Shown in pieces: positions 1 to 11,287 of a DNA stretch of 64,000 nucleotides. Both the position numbers and the translations under genes were made by a program. The stretch spans positions 434,001-498,000 of the forward strand of contig NZ_PIGG01000031.1 of the NCBI RefSeq assembly GCF_002924445.1, given 5' to 3'. Source of the DNA: Minwuia thermotolerans (GTDB lineage Bacteria > Pseudomonadota > Alphaproteobacteria > Minwuiales > Minwuiaceae). The notes beneath the pieces are model-generated. The model worked only from the letters and a program-made list of their open reading frames with translations, was not told the origin of the DNA and made no database searches. The number at the start of each line of letters is the position of its first letter. Position 1 is the first letter of the stretch.

Positions 1-257
1 CTGGTCGAACAGCTCCTTCTGGTCGCGGCGCTTCACGAAGATCGCGTGCAGGGTCCAGTAGAAGTCGTCGCGGCGGCGCAGGCCGGCGATCTCGACCGCG
101 CGGATCGCGTCCAGCATCTGGCCCGGGCCCACCGGCAGGCCGGCGGCCCTGAGGGCGCGCGCGAAGTACATGATGTTCTCGGCGAAGCGTCCGCCGCCGG
201 TGCTTCCGCCATCCCTCTCCGGGCCGCCGGCACCGGCGGCGGGCGGCATGTCGGGGC

Positions 258-261
<4 letters not shown>
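1..261 (-). CDS. VWA-domain (CoxE-like) protein, N-terminal fragment
   Basis: This gene runs off the left window edge; 87 codons are visible, starting at the ATG at 261-259. That ATG overlaps the TGA of the upstream MoxR gene by four bases (ATGA), so the two are translationally coupled. After a Gly/Pro-rich head the visible part reads FAENIMYFARALRAAGLPVG and continues through ALRRRDDFYWTLHAIFV-like sequence, which resembles the N-terminus of CoxE-type von Willebrand factor A proteins. Members of that family work with MoxR AAA+ ATPases in metal-centre insertion or protein assembly. The VWA domain with its metal-binding MIDAS motif would lie outside the window, so the family call rests on the N-terminal pattern and the MoxR partner. 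Confidence 0.75.
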
Positions 262-1184
<923 letters not shown>

Positions 1185-1240
1185 GCGGGATTTCTCCGGT
1201 TGGCGGGTTCAGCGGGACTTAGAGAGCGGGCTTCGGCCGG

Positions 1241-1426
1241 TCAAGCCGGCCAGCGGACCAGCAGTGTGGTGAAGATGACGAGCACGAGGACAAGCAGCAC
1301 GGCCCAGGTCCACGGGCCCATGGACCGGCGCGCGCGCGCCTCCCGGACGGCCCGTTCCGCGGCTTCCGCAGGCGAAGGGGCCGGAGCGCCGGTCTCCTTC
1401 TCCCCCGGCGCATTCCTGTCAGCCAT
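1241..1426 (-). CDS. Small single-span membrane protein, unknown
   Basis: A 61-residue protein with a charged, Ala/Glu/Arg-rich N-terminal half (about residues 1-35) and one hydrophobic segment, WTWAVLLVLVLVIFTTLLV, near the C-terminus. It looks like a C-tail-anchored or simple bitopic inner-membrane protein. Its start at 1426 overlaps the stop of the upstream dehydrogenase gene (ending at 1419) by eight bases, so it is probably read from the same transcript. I do not recognise a family. The coupling to a coding neighbour and the clean hydrophobic span are the reasons for calling it real. Confidence 0.6.
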   Translation of the reverse strand: MADRNAPGEKETGAPAPSPAEAAERAVREARARRSMGPWTWAVLLVLVLVIFTTLLVRWPA

Positions 1427-2306
1427 AGGATTTCTGGAGCTGCCGCAGACGCCGGATCAGACTGGAGGTATCCCAGCGGCCGCCGCCCATGGACTGGACG
1501 TCGCCGTAGAACTGGTCGACCAGACCGGCCACAGGCAGGCTCGCACCGATCCTTTTGCCTTCCTCCAGGCAGAGGCCCAGGTCCTTGCGCATCCAGTCGA
1601 CGGCGAAGCCGAAATCGAACTTGTCGTCCAGCATGGTTTCGTAGCGGTTTTCCATCTGCCAGGACTGGGCGGCGCCCTTGGAGATCACGTCGATCACCGC
1701 GCGGCCGTCGAGACCGGCTTTCTGGGCGAAGTGCAGCGCCTCCGACAGGCCCTGGACCAGACCGGCGATGCAGATCTGGTTGACCATCTTGGTCAGCTGG
1801 CCGGCGCCGACGCCGCCCAGCCGTTCGCAGGCGCGGGCGTAGCAGTCGATGGCCGGCTTCGCAGCGTCGAAATGCGCCTGATCGCCGCCGCACATCACGG
1901 TCAGCACGCCGTTTTCCGCCCCGGCCTGACCGCCGGAGACCGGCGCGTCGACGAAGCCCAGTCCCATCTCCGCGCCCTTGGCGGCAAGCTCGCGGGCGAC
2001 ATCCGCCGAGGCCGTGGTGTGATCGACGAAGATGGCGCCTTCCTTCATCCCTGCAAAGGCGCCCTCGGCGCCCAGCACGACGCCGCGAAGGTCGTCATCA
2101 TTGCCGACACAGGCCATGACGAAATCCGCGCCTTCGGCCGCTTCCCGCGGGGTTGCCGCGCTGCGGCCCCCGTGTTTGGACGTCCACTCCTCGGCCTTGG
2201 CCGCGGTGCGGTTGTAGACGCAGGTGTCGTAACCCTTCTGCTGGAGATACCCCGCCATCGGAAAACCCATGACGCCCAGTCCGATGAATGCCGCGCGCTT
2301 TACCAT
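1419..2306 (-). CDS. 3-hydroxyisobutyrate dehydrogenase-family oxidoreductase
   Basis: A 295-residue NAD(P)-dependent beta-hydroxyacid dehydrogenase. The N-terminal Rossmann motif is GLGVMG at residues 9-14, followed by the family signature FPMAGYL; the substrate-binding DAPVSGG motif and the catalytic lysine (K173, in GQLTKMVNQ) are present. Family members oxidise 3-hydroxyisobutyrate, tartronate semialdehyde or related 3-hydroxyacids. I chose the ATG at 2306 because the Rossmann strand begins a few residues later, as in the family; the longer open frame from 2441 adds 45 residues of unlikely composition. Substrate cannot be assigned from sequence. It is divergent from the acylase gene at 2471. 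Confidence 0.9.
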   Translation of the reverse strand: MVKRAAFIGLGVMGFPMAGYLQQKGYDTCVYNRTAAKAEEWTSKHGGRSAATPREAAEGADFVMACVGNDDDLRGVVLGAEGAFAGMKEGAIFVDHTTASADVARELAAKGAEMGLGFVDAPVSGGQAGAENGVLTVMCGGDQAHFDAAKPAIDCYARACERLGGVGAGQLTKMVNQICIAGLVQGLSEALHFAQKAGLDGRAVIDVISKGAAQSWQMENRYETMLDDKFDFGFAVDWMRKDLGLCLEEGKRIGASLPVAGLVDQFYGDVQSMGGGRWDTSSLIRRLRQLQKSYG

Positions 2307-2470
2307 CGCCTGTCTGCTCCCCTGTTCGGAAATTGCTTTCGTCTTTCCTACACCGGCGCGCGGCGGGGCGCAAAGCCAAGGCTGGCCGGGGCCTTGGCTG
2401 TTGTGGCGAATCACGTTTCGCGCGATGCTTTCGGGATGCAAGACAACTGCCCGCCGGGACGCCGCGCGCG

Positions 2471-4867
2471 ATGAAATGGATCTGGCGCATTCTGGGCACC
2501 CTTGTGGTGTTCCTGGCGATCGCGGTCATCGGCCTGTTCGTGGTCGGGCGCATGACGTTGCCGCAGGTCGATGGCGAAGTGGCGCTTCCCGCTCTGGAAG
2601 GCGAGATACGCATCGTGCGTGACCGCTTCGCCGTGCCGCATATCTATGCCGGCAGCCGGGAGGATACGGTCTTCGCTCTCGGCTTCGTCCACGCCCAGGA
2701 CAGGCTCTGGCAGATGGAACTGCAGCGCCGCATCGGTCAGGGCCGCCTATCGGAGTTCGCCGGCGAAAAGACGGTGCAGACCGATATCTTCCTGCGGACC
2801 CTGGGCTTCTACCGCGCCGCGGAAGCGACGGTCCCCAATCTCGATGCCCGCACCCGGAGCCTGCTGCAGCGATACGCCGACGGCGTGAACGCCTTCCTTG
2901 AGAACGATGGCGGCCTGCTGCCGCCCGAGTTCCTGATCCTCGGTATCGAGCCCGAACCATGGAAGCCCGCCGACTCGCTCGTCTGGCTGAAGATGATGGC
3001 GCTGGACCTGTCCGAAAACTGGACCAGCGAGGCCACGCGCGCCCAGGTCGCCCGGTTGCTGGGGCCGGAGCGGATGCGTCAGATCTGGCCGCCCTACCCG
3101 GCGGACGGCGCCGTGGCGCTGCCCGACCAGGCAGCTCTGGACGCCCTGCCCGACCTGGGACCCATGATCGCGGCTGCACGGCCCTTCCGCCGTCACGACG
3201 GCCTCGGTTCCAACAACTGGGTGGTCGACGGCAGCCGCAGCGCCACCGGGAAGCCATTGCTGGCCAACGACCCGCATCTGGGTCTGCAGACGCCGTCGGT
3301 CTGGTACTTCGCGCACTGGGACGACGGCGAGACGGCCGCCATGGGCGCGACGCTGCCGGGGCTGCCCTTCGTGGTGCTCGGCCGCAACCGCCATCTCGCC
3401 TGGGGCTTCACCAATACCGGTCCGGACACGCAGGACCTGGTGATCGAGCAGATCAACCCCGACAACCCGAACCAGTACCGCACCGAAGCCGGCTGGGCCG
3501 ACTTCGAGACCCGCCAGGAAGTGATCCGCGTCAAGGATGCGGCTGAACGCACCATCACCGTGCGCGAGACCCGCAACGGTCCCGTGCTGAACGAAGCCAC
3601 GGGCCGGGTGCGCGAATTCGCGCCCGAAGATCATGTCGTGGCCCTTCGCTGGCATGTTCTGGAAGCAAACGAGATGACCGCCCGCGCCGGTCTGCGGGCC
3701 GCCGACGCCCGGACGGTGACCGAACTGCAGGAAATCATGCGGGACTTCGACGGCGCCCAGCAGAACATCGTCATCGCCGACGTCGAGGGGAATATCGGTT
3801 TCGTCGCCGCCGGCAAGGTCCCGATCCGCGCCGACCGCTCGCCATGGCAAGGCATGCTTCCGGTACGCGGCTGGGAGCCCGGCGGCCAGCGTCTGGGATT
3901 TGTTCCCCACCGCCATCTCCCGTCGGCGGTCAATCCGGAAAGCGGCTTCGTCGTCACCGCCAACAACCGGATCGTCGGCGACGATTATCCCTATTTTCTG
4001 ACCAACGAATGGGCGCCGCCCTATCGCGCGCAGCGGATCACCGATCTGCTGACCGCCCGGAACGCTCATTCGGTCGAGAGCTTCAAGACGATCCAGGCCG
4101 ACCAGGTCTCGCTGATGGTGCGGGAGTTCCTTCCCCTGATGCTGGCCTTCGAGCCCGCCAGTGAGCGCGCCCGGGCGGTAGTCGCGGACCTGAAGATCTG
4201 GGACGGCGACATGTCGGCCGACCGGATCGAGCCGACGGTCTTCAGCGCCTGGTACCGGCAGTTCGTCCGCCAGGTCCTCATCGACGAGGGCCGGGGCGCC
4301 TTCGAGGAACTGTGGGCGCCGCGCGTGCTGTTCATGCGCCGCGTCCTGGCCGACGCGGACGGCATGAGTATCTGGTGCGACGATGTGGCGACAGATGCAC
4401 ATGAGACCTGCGCCGACATGCTGAGCCGGTCGCTGGATCTCGCCCTGGCCGATCTGGAGCAACGCTTCGGGGCCGACCGCCAGAACTGGGTCTGGGGCCC
4501 GATCCACGAGGCGCTGAGCGATCACAACCCCTTCACCCACGTGCCGGTGCTGCGCGACATCTTCGATATCCGCACGCCCGTCGGGGGCGACAGTTTCACC
4601 ATCAACGTTGCCCATTCCACGATGCGCCGGGAGCGCGATCCCTTCACCACGAACAGCGCGGCGTCGATGCGGGCGATCTACGATCTCGACGATCTGAACC
4701 GCTCCCTCTACATCCATTCGACCGGGCAGTCGGGCAACGTGCTGTCGGGCCATTACAGCGGCTTCGTCGACCGCTGGCAGCGTGTCGACTACATCCCGAT
4801 GTCGATGCGGACCGAGGACATCGAGCCCGGGGCCATCGGCGTGCTGCGGCTGGTACCGGCCAGATAG
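2471..4867 (+). CDS. Penicillin acylase-family (Ntn) hydrolase
   Basis: A 798-residue N-terminal-nucleophile hydrolase precursor. Residues about 5-27 form a signal-anchor or signal peptide (WRILGTLVVFLAIAVIGLFV). The alpha-chain region has IVRDRFAVPHIYA and FVHAQDRLWQMELQRR, typical of the family. The expected autoproteolytic site is before S247 in GSNNWVVDG, where the free serine becomes the catalytic nucleophile of the beta chain; NDPHLGLQTPSVWY follows. Family members cleave amides such as penicillins, acyl-homoserine lactones or cyclic lipopeptides in the periplasm. The substrate is not predictable here. The start at 2471 is chosen because it begins the membrane segment; the frame is open further upstream but overlaps the divergent gene. 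Confidence 0.93.
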   Translation: MKWIWRILGTLVVFLAIAVIGLFVVGRMTLPQVDGEVALPALEGEIRIVRDRFAVPHIYAGSREDTVFALGFVHAQDRLWQMELQRRIGQGRLSEFAGEKTVQTDIFLRTLGFYRAAEATVPNLDARTRSLLQRYADGVNAFLENDGGLLPPEFLILGIEPEPWKPADSLVWLKMMALDLSENWTSEATRAQVARLLGPERMRQIWPPYPADGAVALPDQAALDALPDLGPMIAAARPFRRHDGLGSNNWVVDGSRSATGKPLLANDPHLGLQTPSVWYFAHWDDGETAAMGATLPGLPFVVLGRNRHLAWGFTNTGPDTQDLVIEQINPDNPNQYRTEAGWADFETRQEVIRVKDAAERTITVRETRNGPVLNEATGRVREFAPEDHVVALRWHVLEANEMTARAGLRAADARTVTELQEIMRDFDGAQQNIVIADVEGNIGFVAAGKVPIRADRSPWQGMLPVRGWEPGGQRLGFVPHRHLPSAVNPESGFVVTANNRIVGDDYPYFLTNEWAPPYRAQRITDLLTARNAHSVESFKTIQADQVSLMVREFLPLMLAFEPASERARAVVADLKIWDGDMSADRIEPTVFSAWYRQFVRQVLIDEGRGAFEELWAPRVLFMRRVLADADGMSIWCDDVATDAHETCADMLSRSLDLALADLEQRFGADRQNWVWGPIHEALSDHNPFTHVPVLRDIFDIRTPVGGDSFTINVAHSTMRRERDPFTTNSAASMRAIYDLDDLNRSLYIHSTGQSGNVLSGHYSGFVDRWQRVDYIPMSMRTEDIEPGAIGVLRLVPAR

Positions 4868-4870
4868 GCT

Positions 4871-6064
4871 TCAGGCGGCGTCGTGGTCGGCATCGGCCGG
4901 CGGCGCGCCTATCCGTTCCTCCGCCACCTCGGCCAGGCGCACGCCAAGATGGGGGTGGCGGTTGATCAGCGGATTGAGGTCGCGCAGATCCAGCGCCATC
5001 ACCAGGCACTGGGACGAGGCGATGGCCATGAGATCGTCCTCGACGCGTTTCGCCGTCGCCGTCTCGCCGAAGAAATCGCCGTCCTCCAGGTGGAAGTCGC
5101 GCTTGCCGATCTCCAGATCGACGTCGCCGACAGCGAGGAAATACAGGCTCTCGACCGGCTCGCCGCGGCGCACGATGACCGCACCGACATCGTAGCGGAT
5201 GGCCCGCATCTGCCGCGTGAGACGGGCCGTCTCGCTGGGCGGCAGTTTCTCGAACAGAGATATTCGCTCCACCATGGAGCGTGTGACCACGAATTCGCGG
5301 CGCTTGACCTCCTGGGTGAAACCGGTCGCCAGAATGCCGATGGGCAGTGCGAACATGCCCAGCCCCAGCAGCATGACGATGCCGCCGATCATCTTGCCCA
5401 CCAGGGTCACCGGCACGATGTCGCCATAGCCCACCGTCGTCAGCGTCGCCAGACCCCACCACATCGCCGCAGGTATCGAGCCGAAACGCTCCGGCTGGGC
5501 GTGACGCTCCGCGTAGTACATGCCCGTCGAGGCGACGATCAGCAGACCGAGCATGATCAGCAGCGCAGCTACGAGGGCGCGCCTTTCGTCGTAGACGACA
5601 CGCTGCATGGTCATCATCGCCGCCGAATAGCGCATAAGCTTCAGGAAGCGGAGGAGCCGCAGCACCCGCAGCACCCGAAGATCGAGGCCCAGCAGGAAGG
5701 CGAGGTAGAAGGGCAGGATCGCCAGCAGGTCGATCAACGCAAAGAAACTCACGGCGTAGCGCAGACGGCTGCCTACCGGGCCGTACTGGCGGAACGAGGC
5801 GTGCTCCGGCGCGACCCAGATGCGCAGCACGTACTCGACCGTGAAGAGTGCCACCGAAACAATCTCGAAGACGTGGAATCCGGCCGCGAAGTCGTCGTGG
5901 ATCGACGGTACCGTCTCCAGCACCACGGCCGCGATGTTGAGCGTGATCAGGCCGATCAGGAACCAGTCGAACGCCTGACTGGGCCGGTCGCCGGGCGCGG
6001 CTTCCTCGACAATCTCGAAAGCGCGCCGCCGGGCGGTGAACTCGGCGACGCCCCTCCGGCCCAT
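4871..6064 (-). CDS. Six-TM potassium channel with C-terminal cyclic-nucleotide-binding-like domain
   Basis: A 397-residue ion channel. Hydrophobic segments S1-S4 occupy about residues 33-150; the S4-like stretch DLRVLRVLRLLRFLKLMR (128-145) carries regularly spaced arginines. The pore helix and K+ selectivity filter TTVGYGD are at 209-215. Residues about 265-380 resemble a CAP-type cyclic-nucleotide-binding fold with FLAVGDVDLEIG and FFGETAT. The architecture matches prokaryotic CNG-like channels such as MlotiK1. In the phosphate-binding cassette the residues after FFGETA are TAKRVEDD rather than the usual ALL..RTA pattern, so ligand binding may be altered. It ends four bases from the convergent acylase gene. 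Confidence 0.92.
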   Translation of the reverse strand: MGRRGVAEFTARRRAFEIVEEAAPGDRPSQAFDWFLIGLITLNIAAVVLETVPSIHDDFAAGFHVFEIVSVALFTVEYVLRIWVAPEHASFRQYGPVGSRLRYAVSFFALIDLLAILPFYLAFLLGLDLRVLRVLRLLRFLKLMRYSAAMMTMQRVVYDERRALVAALLIMLGLLIVASTGMYYAERHAQPERFGSIPAAMWWGLATLTTVGYGDIVPVTLVGKMIGGIVMLLGLGMFALPIGILATGFTQEVKRREFVVTRSMVERISLFEKLPPSETARLTRQMRAIRYDVGAVIVRRGEPVESLYFLAVGDVDLEIGKRDFHLEDGDFFGETATAKRVEDDLMAIASSQCLVMALDLRDLNPLINRHPHLGVRLAEVAEERIGAPPADADHDAA

Positions 6065-6069
6065 GCGCG

Positions 6070-8715
6070 TCAGCCCGCCAGCGCCGCCTCGACGGCCGAC
6101 AGGGCCTTGGCGGCCTGCGACCCGTCGGGTCCGCCCCCCTGGGCCATGTCGGGGCGGCCGCCGCCGCCCTTGCCGCCGATGGCGCCGACGCCGGCGCGCA
6201 CCAGGGCCACGGCGTCGGCCCGGTCCGTCAGATCCTCCGTGACCCCGACGACCAGCGCGGCCTTGCCGTCATTGATGCCGACCACGGCATAGACGCCGGA
6301 GCCGCCCGCCTTCATCGCATCGACCATGCCCTTCAGATCCTTCGCCGGCACGCCCTCGGCGATCTGGCCGACGAAGCGGATGCCGTTGATTTCCCTGGCC
6401 GCAGGGCCGGCCTGACCGCCGCCGCCGAGCGCCGCCTTGCGGCGCGCTTCGACGAGTTCGCGCTCCAGCCTGCGCCGCTCCTCGACAAGCTGGGCGACGC
6501 GCGCCGGCGCGTCCTGCGGCGTGGTCTTCAGCGCCCCGGCGATGGTGCGGAGCGCTTGCTCCTGCCCGCCGAGCCAGTCGAGCGCCGCCTGCCCGGTCAT
6601 CGCCTCGATACGCCGCACCCCCGCGGCAACCGCCCCTTCGCCGACAATGTGAAAAGCGCCGATATCGCCAGTGCGGCGGACATGCGTGCCGCCGCAGAGC
6701 TCGGTCGAGAATTCCGGCGCATCGCCGCCGCCCATGGAGACGACGCGGACTTCGTCACCGTATTTCTCGCCGAACAGCGCCAGCGCGCCCGCCTCGACCG
6801 CCTCGTCCGGGGCCATCAGCCGCGTCACGACCTCGCCATTGCCGCGGATCATGCGGTTGACCTCGGCTTCGACGTCGGCCCGTTCCTCTTCGGTCATCGG
6901 CTTCGGATGGGAGATGTCGAAGCGCAGCCGGTCCGGCGCCACCAGCGAGCCCTTCTGCACCACATGATCGCCGAGCCGGCGCCGGAGCGCCTTGTGCAGC
7001 AGATGAGTGGCCGAATGATTGGCGCGCAGGCGGTCCCGCCGCTCCCGGTCGATCGCGGCGGTCACCGTATCGCCGACGCGGACCTCGCCGCCCTCGACGC
7101 GGCCGACATGGACGTGCACGTCGCCGACCCGCTTCTGGGTATCGGAGACGCGGATCACGCCGCCGCCGGCCAGGCGGATCTCGCCGGAATCACCCATCTG
7201 GCCGCCGGACTCGCCGTAGAACGGCGTCTGGTTCAGCACCACCATGACGTCATCGCCGTCGCCGGCGCGTTCGACCGGCTCGCCGCCGGCGACCAGCGCC
7301 TGGACCTGCGCCTCGCCGACATCGGAGGTGTAGCCCAGGAACTCGCTGGCCCCGGCCTTCTCCCGGATGTCGAACCAGATCGCCTCGGTGGCCTGTTCGC
7401 CGGAACCCGCCCAGCTCCGCCGCGCCTCGGCGCGCTGGCGCTCCATGGCGGACCGGAAGCCTTCGGTGTCCACGCTGCGTCCCTGGTTGCGCAGGATGTC
7501 CTGGGTCAGATCGAGGGGGAAGCCGAAGGTGTCGTAGAGGCGGAAGGCGACCTCGCCGGAGAGCGCCTGTTTCCCGCCCAGCTTCGCCGTCTCCTCCTCC
7601 AGCAGCTTGAGGCCGCGGTCGAGGGTCTGCTTGAAGCGGCCCTCCTCCAGCTTCAGCGTCTCGGTGATCAGCGCCTCGGCGCGGACGAGCTCGCCGAAGG
7701 TGGCGCCCATCATGCGCACCAGTTCAGGCACCAGGCGGTACATGTGCGGATCCTGGCAGCCCAGCATGTGGGCATGGCGCATGCCGCGGCGCATGATCCG
7801 CCGCAGCACGTAGCCGCGCCCCTCGTTGGAGGGCAGCACGCCGTCGGCGATCAGGAAGGCGCTGGCGCGCAGATGATCGGCAATGACGCGGTGATGGACC
7901 GCCCCCCCGCCGTCGGGCTCCGTGTTCGAGAAATGCGCCGACTGCTCGATCAGGTTGCGCAGCAGATCGGTGGCGTAGTTGTCATGGGTGCCGTTCAGCG
8001 TCGCGGTCACGCGCTCCAGCCCCATGCCGGTGTCGATCGAGGGGCGCGGCAGCTCGATCCGTTCGCCATCGCTCCGCTGGTCGAACTGCATGAAGACCAG
8101 GTTCCAGATCTCGATGAAGCGGTCGCCGTCCTCGTCGGCACTGCCGGGCGGCCCGCCGGGCACGCCCTCGCCGTGGTCGAAGAAGATCTCCGAGCAGGGC
8201 CCGCACGGCCCGGTATCGCCCATCGACCAGAAATTGTCCGACGTCGCGATGCGGATGATCCGCTCGTCAGGCAGCCCGGCGATGCTGCGCCAGAGTTCCG
8301 CGGCCTGGTCATCGTCGGCGTAGACGGTGACCAGCAGACGATCCTTCGCCAGGCCGAACTCCTCGGTCACCAGCTTCCAGGCCAGTTCGATCGCCAGGTC
8401 CTTGAAGTAGTCGCCGAAGGAGAAATTCCCCAGCATCTCGAAGAAGGTATGATGCCGGGCCGTGTAGCCGACATTGTCCAGATCGTTGTGCTTGCCGCCG
8501 GCGCGGACGCACTTCTGCGAGGTCACGGCCCGGTTGTAGTCGCGCTTCTCCTGGCCGGTGAAGACGTTCTTGAACTGCACCATGCCCGCATTGGTGAACA
8601 TCAGGGTCGGGTCCTGATGCGGCACCAGGGGCGAAGACGCCACATGCTCGTGCCCGTTCGCCTTGAAGAAATCGACGAAGGCTTTGCGAATTTCGTTGCC
8701 GCCCGGCACGGTCAC
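6070..8715 (-). CDS. alaS: Alanyl-tRNA synthetase
   Basis: An 881-residue class II aminoacyl-tRNA synthetase of normal full length. The N-terminal catalytic core has [20 protein letters not shown] and the motif [18 protein letters not shown]. The editing domain has the zinc-binding HSATH and CGGTH motifs, and the C-terminal Gly-rich DHHA1-type domain ([13 protein letters not shown]) ends the protein. It charges tRNA-Ala in the cytoplasm and is essential. The gene stands five bases upstream of the K+ channel gene on the same strand, so the channel may be co-transcribed with it. The promoter should lie in the 8716-8904 gap. Confidence 0.98.
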   Translation of the reverse strand: MTVPGGNEIRKAFVDFFKANGHEHVASSPLVPHQDPTLMFTNAGMVQFKNVFTGQEKRDYNRAVTSQKCVRAGGKHNDLDNVGYTARHHTFFEMLGNFSFGDYFKDLAIELAWKLVTEEFGLAKDRLLVTVYADDDQAAELWRSIAGLPDERIIRIATSDNFWSMGDTGPCGPCSEIFFDHGEGVPGGPPGSADEDGDRFIEIWNLVFMQFDQRSDGERIELPRPSIDTGMGLERVTATLNGTHDNYATDLLRNLIEQSAHFSNTEPDGGGAVHHRVIADHLRASAFLIADGVLPSNEGRGYVLRRIMRRGMRHAHMLGCQDPHMYRLVPELVRMMGATFGELVRAEALITETLKLEEGRFKQTLDRGLKLLEEETAKLGGKQALSGEVAFRLYDTFGFPLDLTQDILRNQGRSVDTEGFRSAMERQRAEARRSWAGSGEQATEAIWFDIREKAGASEFLGYTSDVGEAQVQALVAGGEPVERAGDGDDVMVVLNQTPFYGESGGQMGDSGEIRLAGGGVIRVSDTQKRVGDVHVHVGRVEGGEVRVGDTVTAAIDRERRDRLRANHSATHLLHKALRRRLGDHVVQKGSLVAPDRLRFDISHPKPMTEEERADVEAEVNRMIRGNGEVVTRLMAPDEAVEAGALALFGEKYGDEVRVVSMGGGDAPEFSTELCGGTHVRRTGDIGAFHIVGEGAVAAGVRRIEAMTGQAALDWLGGQEQALRTIAGALKTTPQDAPARVAQLVEERRRLERELVEARRKAALGGGGQAGPAAREINGIRFVGQIAEGVPAKDLKGMVDAMKAGGSGVYAVVGINDGKAALVVGVTEDLTDRADAVALVRAGVGAIGGKGGGGRPDMAQGGGPDGSQAAKALSAVEAALAG

Positions 8716-8904
8716 CTCTTTCTAACGTCTTGTTTTTTCGACAAAAACACTGTTGAACAAGCGCTGTAATCTGGTCCCGCGACGCATGGGTGTCAAGCGC
8801 GCGCGCCCTCGCCCGCCCGCCAGCCGGCTTAACCCTTATTTAGCGCCATGGCCTCTAGGTTCCGCTGGCAATCAAGTACTGACCGAGACCGAACAGCCAG
8901 CGCG

Positions 8905-9813
8905 ATGCCGAAAGCCGCATTCCGGACGAGACTGAAGGCGTGGTGGGAGGGCTATGACCTCTCCGAGAAGCCGTCCGAAAAGCGCGTGACCCAACGCGCC
9001 GCGGAACCCCGCTATACGCGCACCTGCCGGTTCTCCCCCGCGGTGGACACCACGCACCTCCTGTTCGGCGACGCCCGCACCCTGCCGCTGGCCCCCGACC
9101 CCCTCGCCGCCCTGCCGGCGCCGCTCGACATCGGCCCGGGCGCGGTGGTGCTGCTGCTGGGCGCCGAGACCGGCGGTCCGGCCGTGGCCCTGGCCGGCCC
9201 TCGCGGCTTCCAGCTCAGCGTGCTGGAGCCCGACCGTCAGAACCTCTCGGTCTGCCAGGAGATCCTGCGCGACGAGAAACTGTTCGAGAAGGTCAAGACC
9301 GGGCCGGTGGACCTGGACAACGTGGAGTTGTCCAGCGCGCGCTACCATGTGGTCGTCTCGCGGCTGCTGCTGCATGGCGTCGCCAACCGCCACGGCATCT
9401 ACCGCAAGCTGGAGCGCACGCTGCGCCGCGGCGGACAGGCGATCTTCACGCACTATGTCGCCGCCGACAACGCCGACATCGAATCGGTCGAGCAGGAGAT
9501 GATCTCCCGGCTGGAGCCCCAGAAGCCGACGCTGCTCATCGAGCGCGACGAGACCCGGCGGCTGACCGAATCCGGCCTGCGCGTCTTCGCGGTCGAGGAC
9601 GCTACCGAGCGGTGCATCGACCGGGCCTCCGCCGCCTTCGGGCGCTGGCAGGCCACGGTCGAGCGCATCGCGCAGTATCAGGAACAGGCCCGCATGCTGC
9701 AGGAACTCGTGAACATCGTCGAGCACTGGCAGACGCGGCTGAAGCTGATGCAGAACGGCGAGATCCGCGTCCTGCGCATCCAGGCCGCGAAGATGGAGAA
9801 CGAGCTGCTCTGA
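8905..9813 (+). CDS. Methyltransferase-like protein with C-terminal coiled coil
   Basis: A 302-residue protein. After a short basic head ([17 protein letters not shown]) there is a Rossmann-like region from about residue 65: [31 protein letters not shown], then [16 protein letters not shown] and FTHYVAADN, in the order of a class I SAM-dependent methyltransferase. The motif-I glycines are atypical ([10 protein letters not shown]), so SAM binding is uncertain. Residues about 245-300 are predicted coiled coil, rich in Gln, Glu and Leu. The start at 8905 is preferred to 8848 because the upstream residues overlap probable promoter sequence. It converges on recA with only four bases between them. 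The function is unknown. Confidence 0.72.
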   Translation: MPKAAFRTRLKAWWEGYDLSEKPSEKRVTQRAAEPRYTRTCRFSPAVDTTHLLFGDARTLPLAPDPLAALPAPLDIGPGAVVLLLGAETGGPAVALAGPRGFQLSVLEPDRQNLSVCQEILRDEKLFEKVKTGPVDLDNVELSSARYHVVVSRLLLHGVANRHGIYRKLERTLRRGGQAIFTHYVAADNADIESVEQEMISRLEPQKPTLLIERDETRRLTESGLRVFAVEDATERCIDRASAAFGRWQATVERIAQYQEQARMLQELVNIVEHWQTRLKLMQNGEIRVLRIQAAKMENELL

Positions 9814-9817
9814 GCGC

Positions 9818-10918
<1,101 letters not shown>

Positions 10919-10939
10919 TGATCTTCTCCCATCATCCAC

Positions 10940-11287
10940 GGCCCGGACATGCCGTCAAACAGGAACAATGTACCGATTTTGTTCTCATTCCGCAAGCACC
11001 CTGCAAGCATCTGGAATCAAAGAGAAAGGCGGGAAATATTCCGCATCCGTTCACGGTCGGAACCACCCGCATGTATTCCCTTGGGACAGGCAGCGCGATT
11101 CGACGGGGCACGTCCGAGCCGCGGACAACCCCGCGCTCGGATCATGCCGGACTCCGATCTCGCTCCGACTTGATGAATCGGCTCTTCGAAGGCATCAGTT
11201 CGCCAATGGACGGATGCTCCTTGGCGAACTGATCGAGGCGGCCGAGACGGCAGACTTCTTCAAAGCCTAAGAGCCTATCTCGGGCCA
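10940..11287. other. Non-coding gap between recA and the AT-rich orphan gene
   Basis: About 350 bases with no convincing gene. It holds the GAACAA/TTGTTC repeat near recA and, further away, a perfect 13-bp inverted repeat with arms ATCAGTTCGCCAA at 11194-11206 and TTGGCGAACTGAT at 11221-11233. The second repeat follows the stop of the orphan gene but has no T-run, so it is not a standard intrinsic terminator. The short open frames crossing this gap look like chance. Confidence 0.6.
10963..10984 (-). promoter_or_regulatory. Inverted repeat GAACAA-N10-TTGTTC upstream of recA
   Basis: A perfect 6-bp inverted repeat with a 10-bp spacer, 45-66 bases upstream of the chosen recA start. The position suits an operator for SOS control. 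The usual alphaproteobacterial LexA box is the direct repeat GTTC-N7-GTTC, which this is not; only its GTTC half-sites match. It is therefore a candidate LexA or other regulator site, not a confident one. Confidence 0.35.

Noticed and set aside
6556-8769. A 737-residue frame antisense to alaS
   Set aside because: alaS is unambiguous and this frame has no recognisable family.
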